From Streptomyces sp. ST2-7A (GTDB lineage Bacteria; Actinomycetota; Actinomycetes; Streptomycetales; Streptomycetaceae), in contig NZ_JAJUWS010000014.1 of assembly GCF_021390475.1 (NCBI RefSeq), positions 60,600-124,599 on the forward strand: 64,000 bases of DNA, read 5' to 3'. This document shows positions 63,861-64,000 of this stretch, in pieces (the first letter of the stretch is position 1; the number at the start of each line of letters is the position of its first letter). The notes below the pieces were generated by a model that ran no database searches, had not been told where the DNA came from, and was given only the letters and a program-made list of their open reading frames with translations. The position numbers were made by a program, and so were the translations under genes.

Positions 63861-64000
63861 TCACGGGGTCCGTCCGACCCGGGCCAGGTGGCCGTCCCAC
63901 ACGTCGAGGGTGGACAGGTCCATCCGGCGACCGCCGTGCCGACGGGCCATCGCCGCCGACTTCAACAGGGTGTTGCGCTGGCGCAGCACCCGCTCGTAGT
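63861..64000 (-). pseudogene. recF: recF, 3'-truncated; 5' part outside the window
   Basis: The 45 visible codons read [20 protein letters not shown], then [20 protein letters not shown], which is the conserved centre of actinobacterial RecF (about residues 150-195 of about 375). Directly behind HLAR-VG the frame runs into RTP and a TGA at 63863-63861. Normal RecF continues for about 180 more residues, including the signature ABC motif and Walker B, needed for ATP-dependent DNA binding in gap repair. Neither the other frames nor the following 580 bases contain the rest, so a deletion removed the 3' half of recF and the DUF721 gene. If the 5' part is intact, a truncated protein without function would be made. 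Confidence 0.8.

Overview
The base composition (about 70 to 73 percent G+C, strong G/C preference at third codon positions), the gene content and the gene order point to a Streptomyces or a close relative, and to the part of the chromosome beside oriC: gyrB, gyrA and the recF edge lie at the right end, and the fhaA-fhaB-pstP-rodA-pbpA-pknB cell wall/phosphosignalling cluster lies further left. All identifications rest on reading the translated sequence and on remembered family features; no database search was run.

Layout. 1-5.5 kb (minus strand): an exopolysaccharide-type operon (O-antigen-ligase-like membrane protein cut by the window edge, polyprenyl-phosphate sugar transferase, GT4 glycosyltransferase) behind a secreted beta-rich protein. 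5.8-8.5 kb: an ArsR/SmtB metal sensor divergent from a PIB-4 type P-type ATPase, with a palindromic operator between them. 8.6-12.9 kb: a DUF6493-like and SWIM zinc-finger gene pair. 13.25 kb: tRNA-Leu(CAG). 14.4-22.8 kb (plus): fhaA, fhaB, pstP, rodA, pbpA, pknB. 23.5-31.9 kb: DUF5324-like gene, cyclophilin, rhomboid protease, crgA, DUF881 gene, a small membrane protein, pabA/trpG and two class E sortases. This block seems flipped relative to pknB compared with Mycobacterium tuberculosis and S. coelicolor, and it contains a tight cluster of five DnaA boxes between the rhomboid gene and crgA. 32.06 kb: tRNA-Ala(TGC). 32.3-40.5 kb: an HTH protein, a second Ser/Thr kinase, a SpoIIE-type phosphatase, a paralogous pair of secreted/membrane proteins (one with a VWA domain) and a DLW-39 type small protein.

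40.8-57.4 kb: an actinomycete integrative and conjugative element (AICE), 16.55 kb between its repeats, inserted in the 3' half of tRNA-Ile(GAT) and bounded by a perfect 66-bp direct repeat. Its order is: A+T-rich cargo gene (DUF4238-like), control/immunity genes (tandem-wHTH GntR-type protein, HD-domain protein, NUDIX protein, XRE regulator), a long transfer operon behind a clear promoter with an overlapping palindrome, an FtsK/TraB-type DNA translocase, an iteron-like repeat cluster, a Prim-Pol plus DUF3631 ATPase replication module, a second repeat cluster, then xis and int beside the intact tRNA.

57.4-64 kb: tRNA-Ile, the DUF3566 gene, gyrA, gyrB, and the end of a recF gene that appears to stop about half way through the protein, with no DUF721 gene between it and gyrB.

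How the parts work together: the fha-pst-rod-pbp-pkn genes couple Ser/Thr phosphorylation to polar and septal peptidoglycan synthesis, and crgA acts in the same septation process. The sortases anchor surface proteins. The AICE genes provide excision (Xis/Int), replication (Prim-Pol/DUF3631), double-stranded DNA transfer (TraB-like translocase with small partner proteins) and probably immunity to redundant transfer (NUDIX protein).
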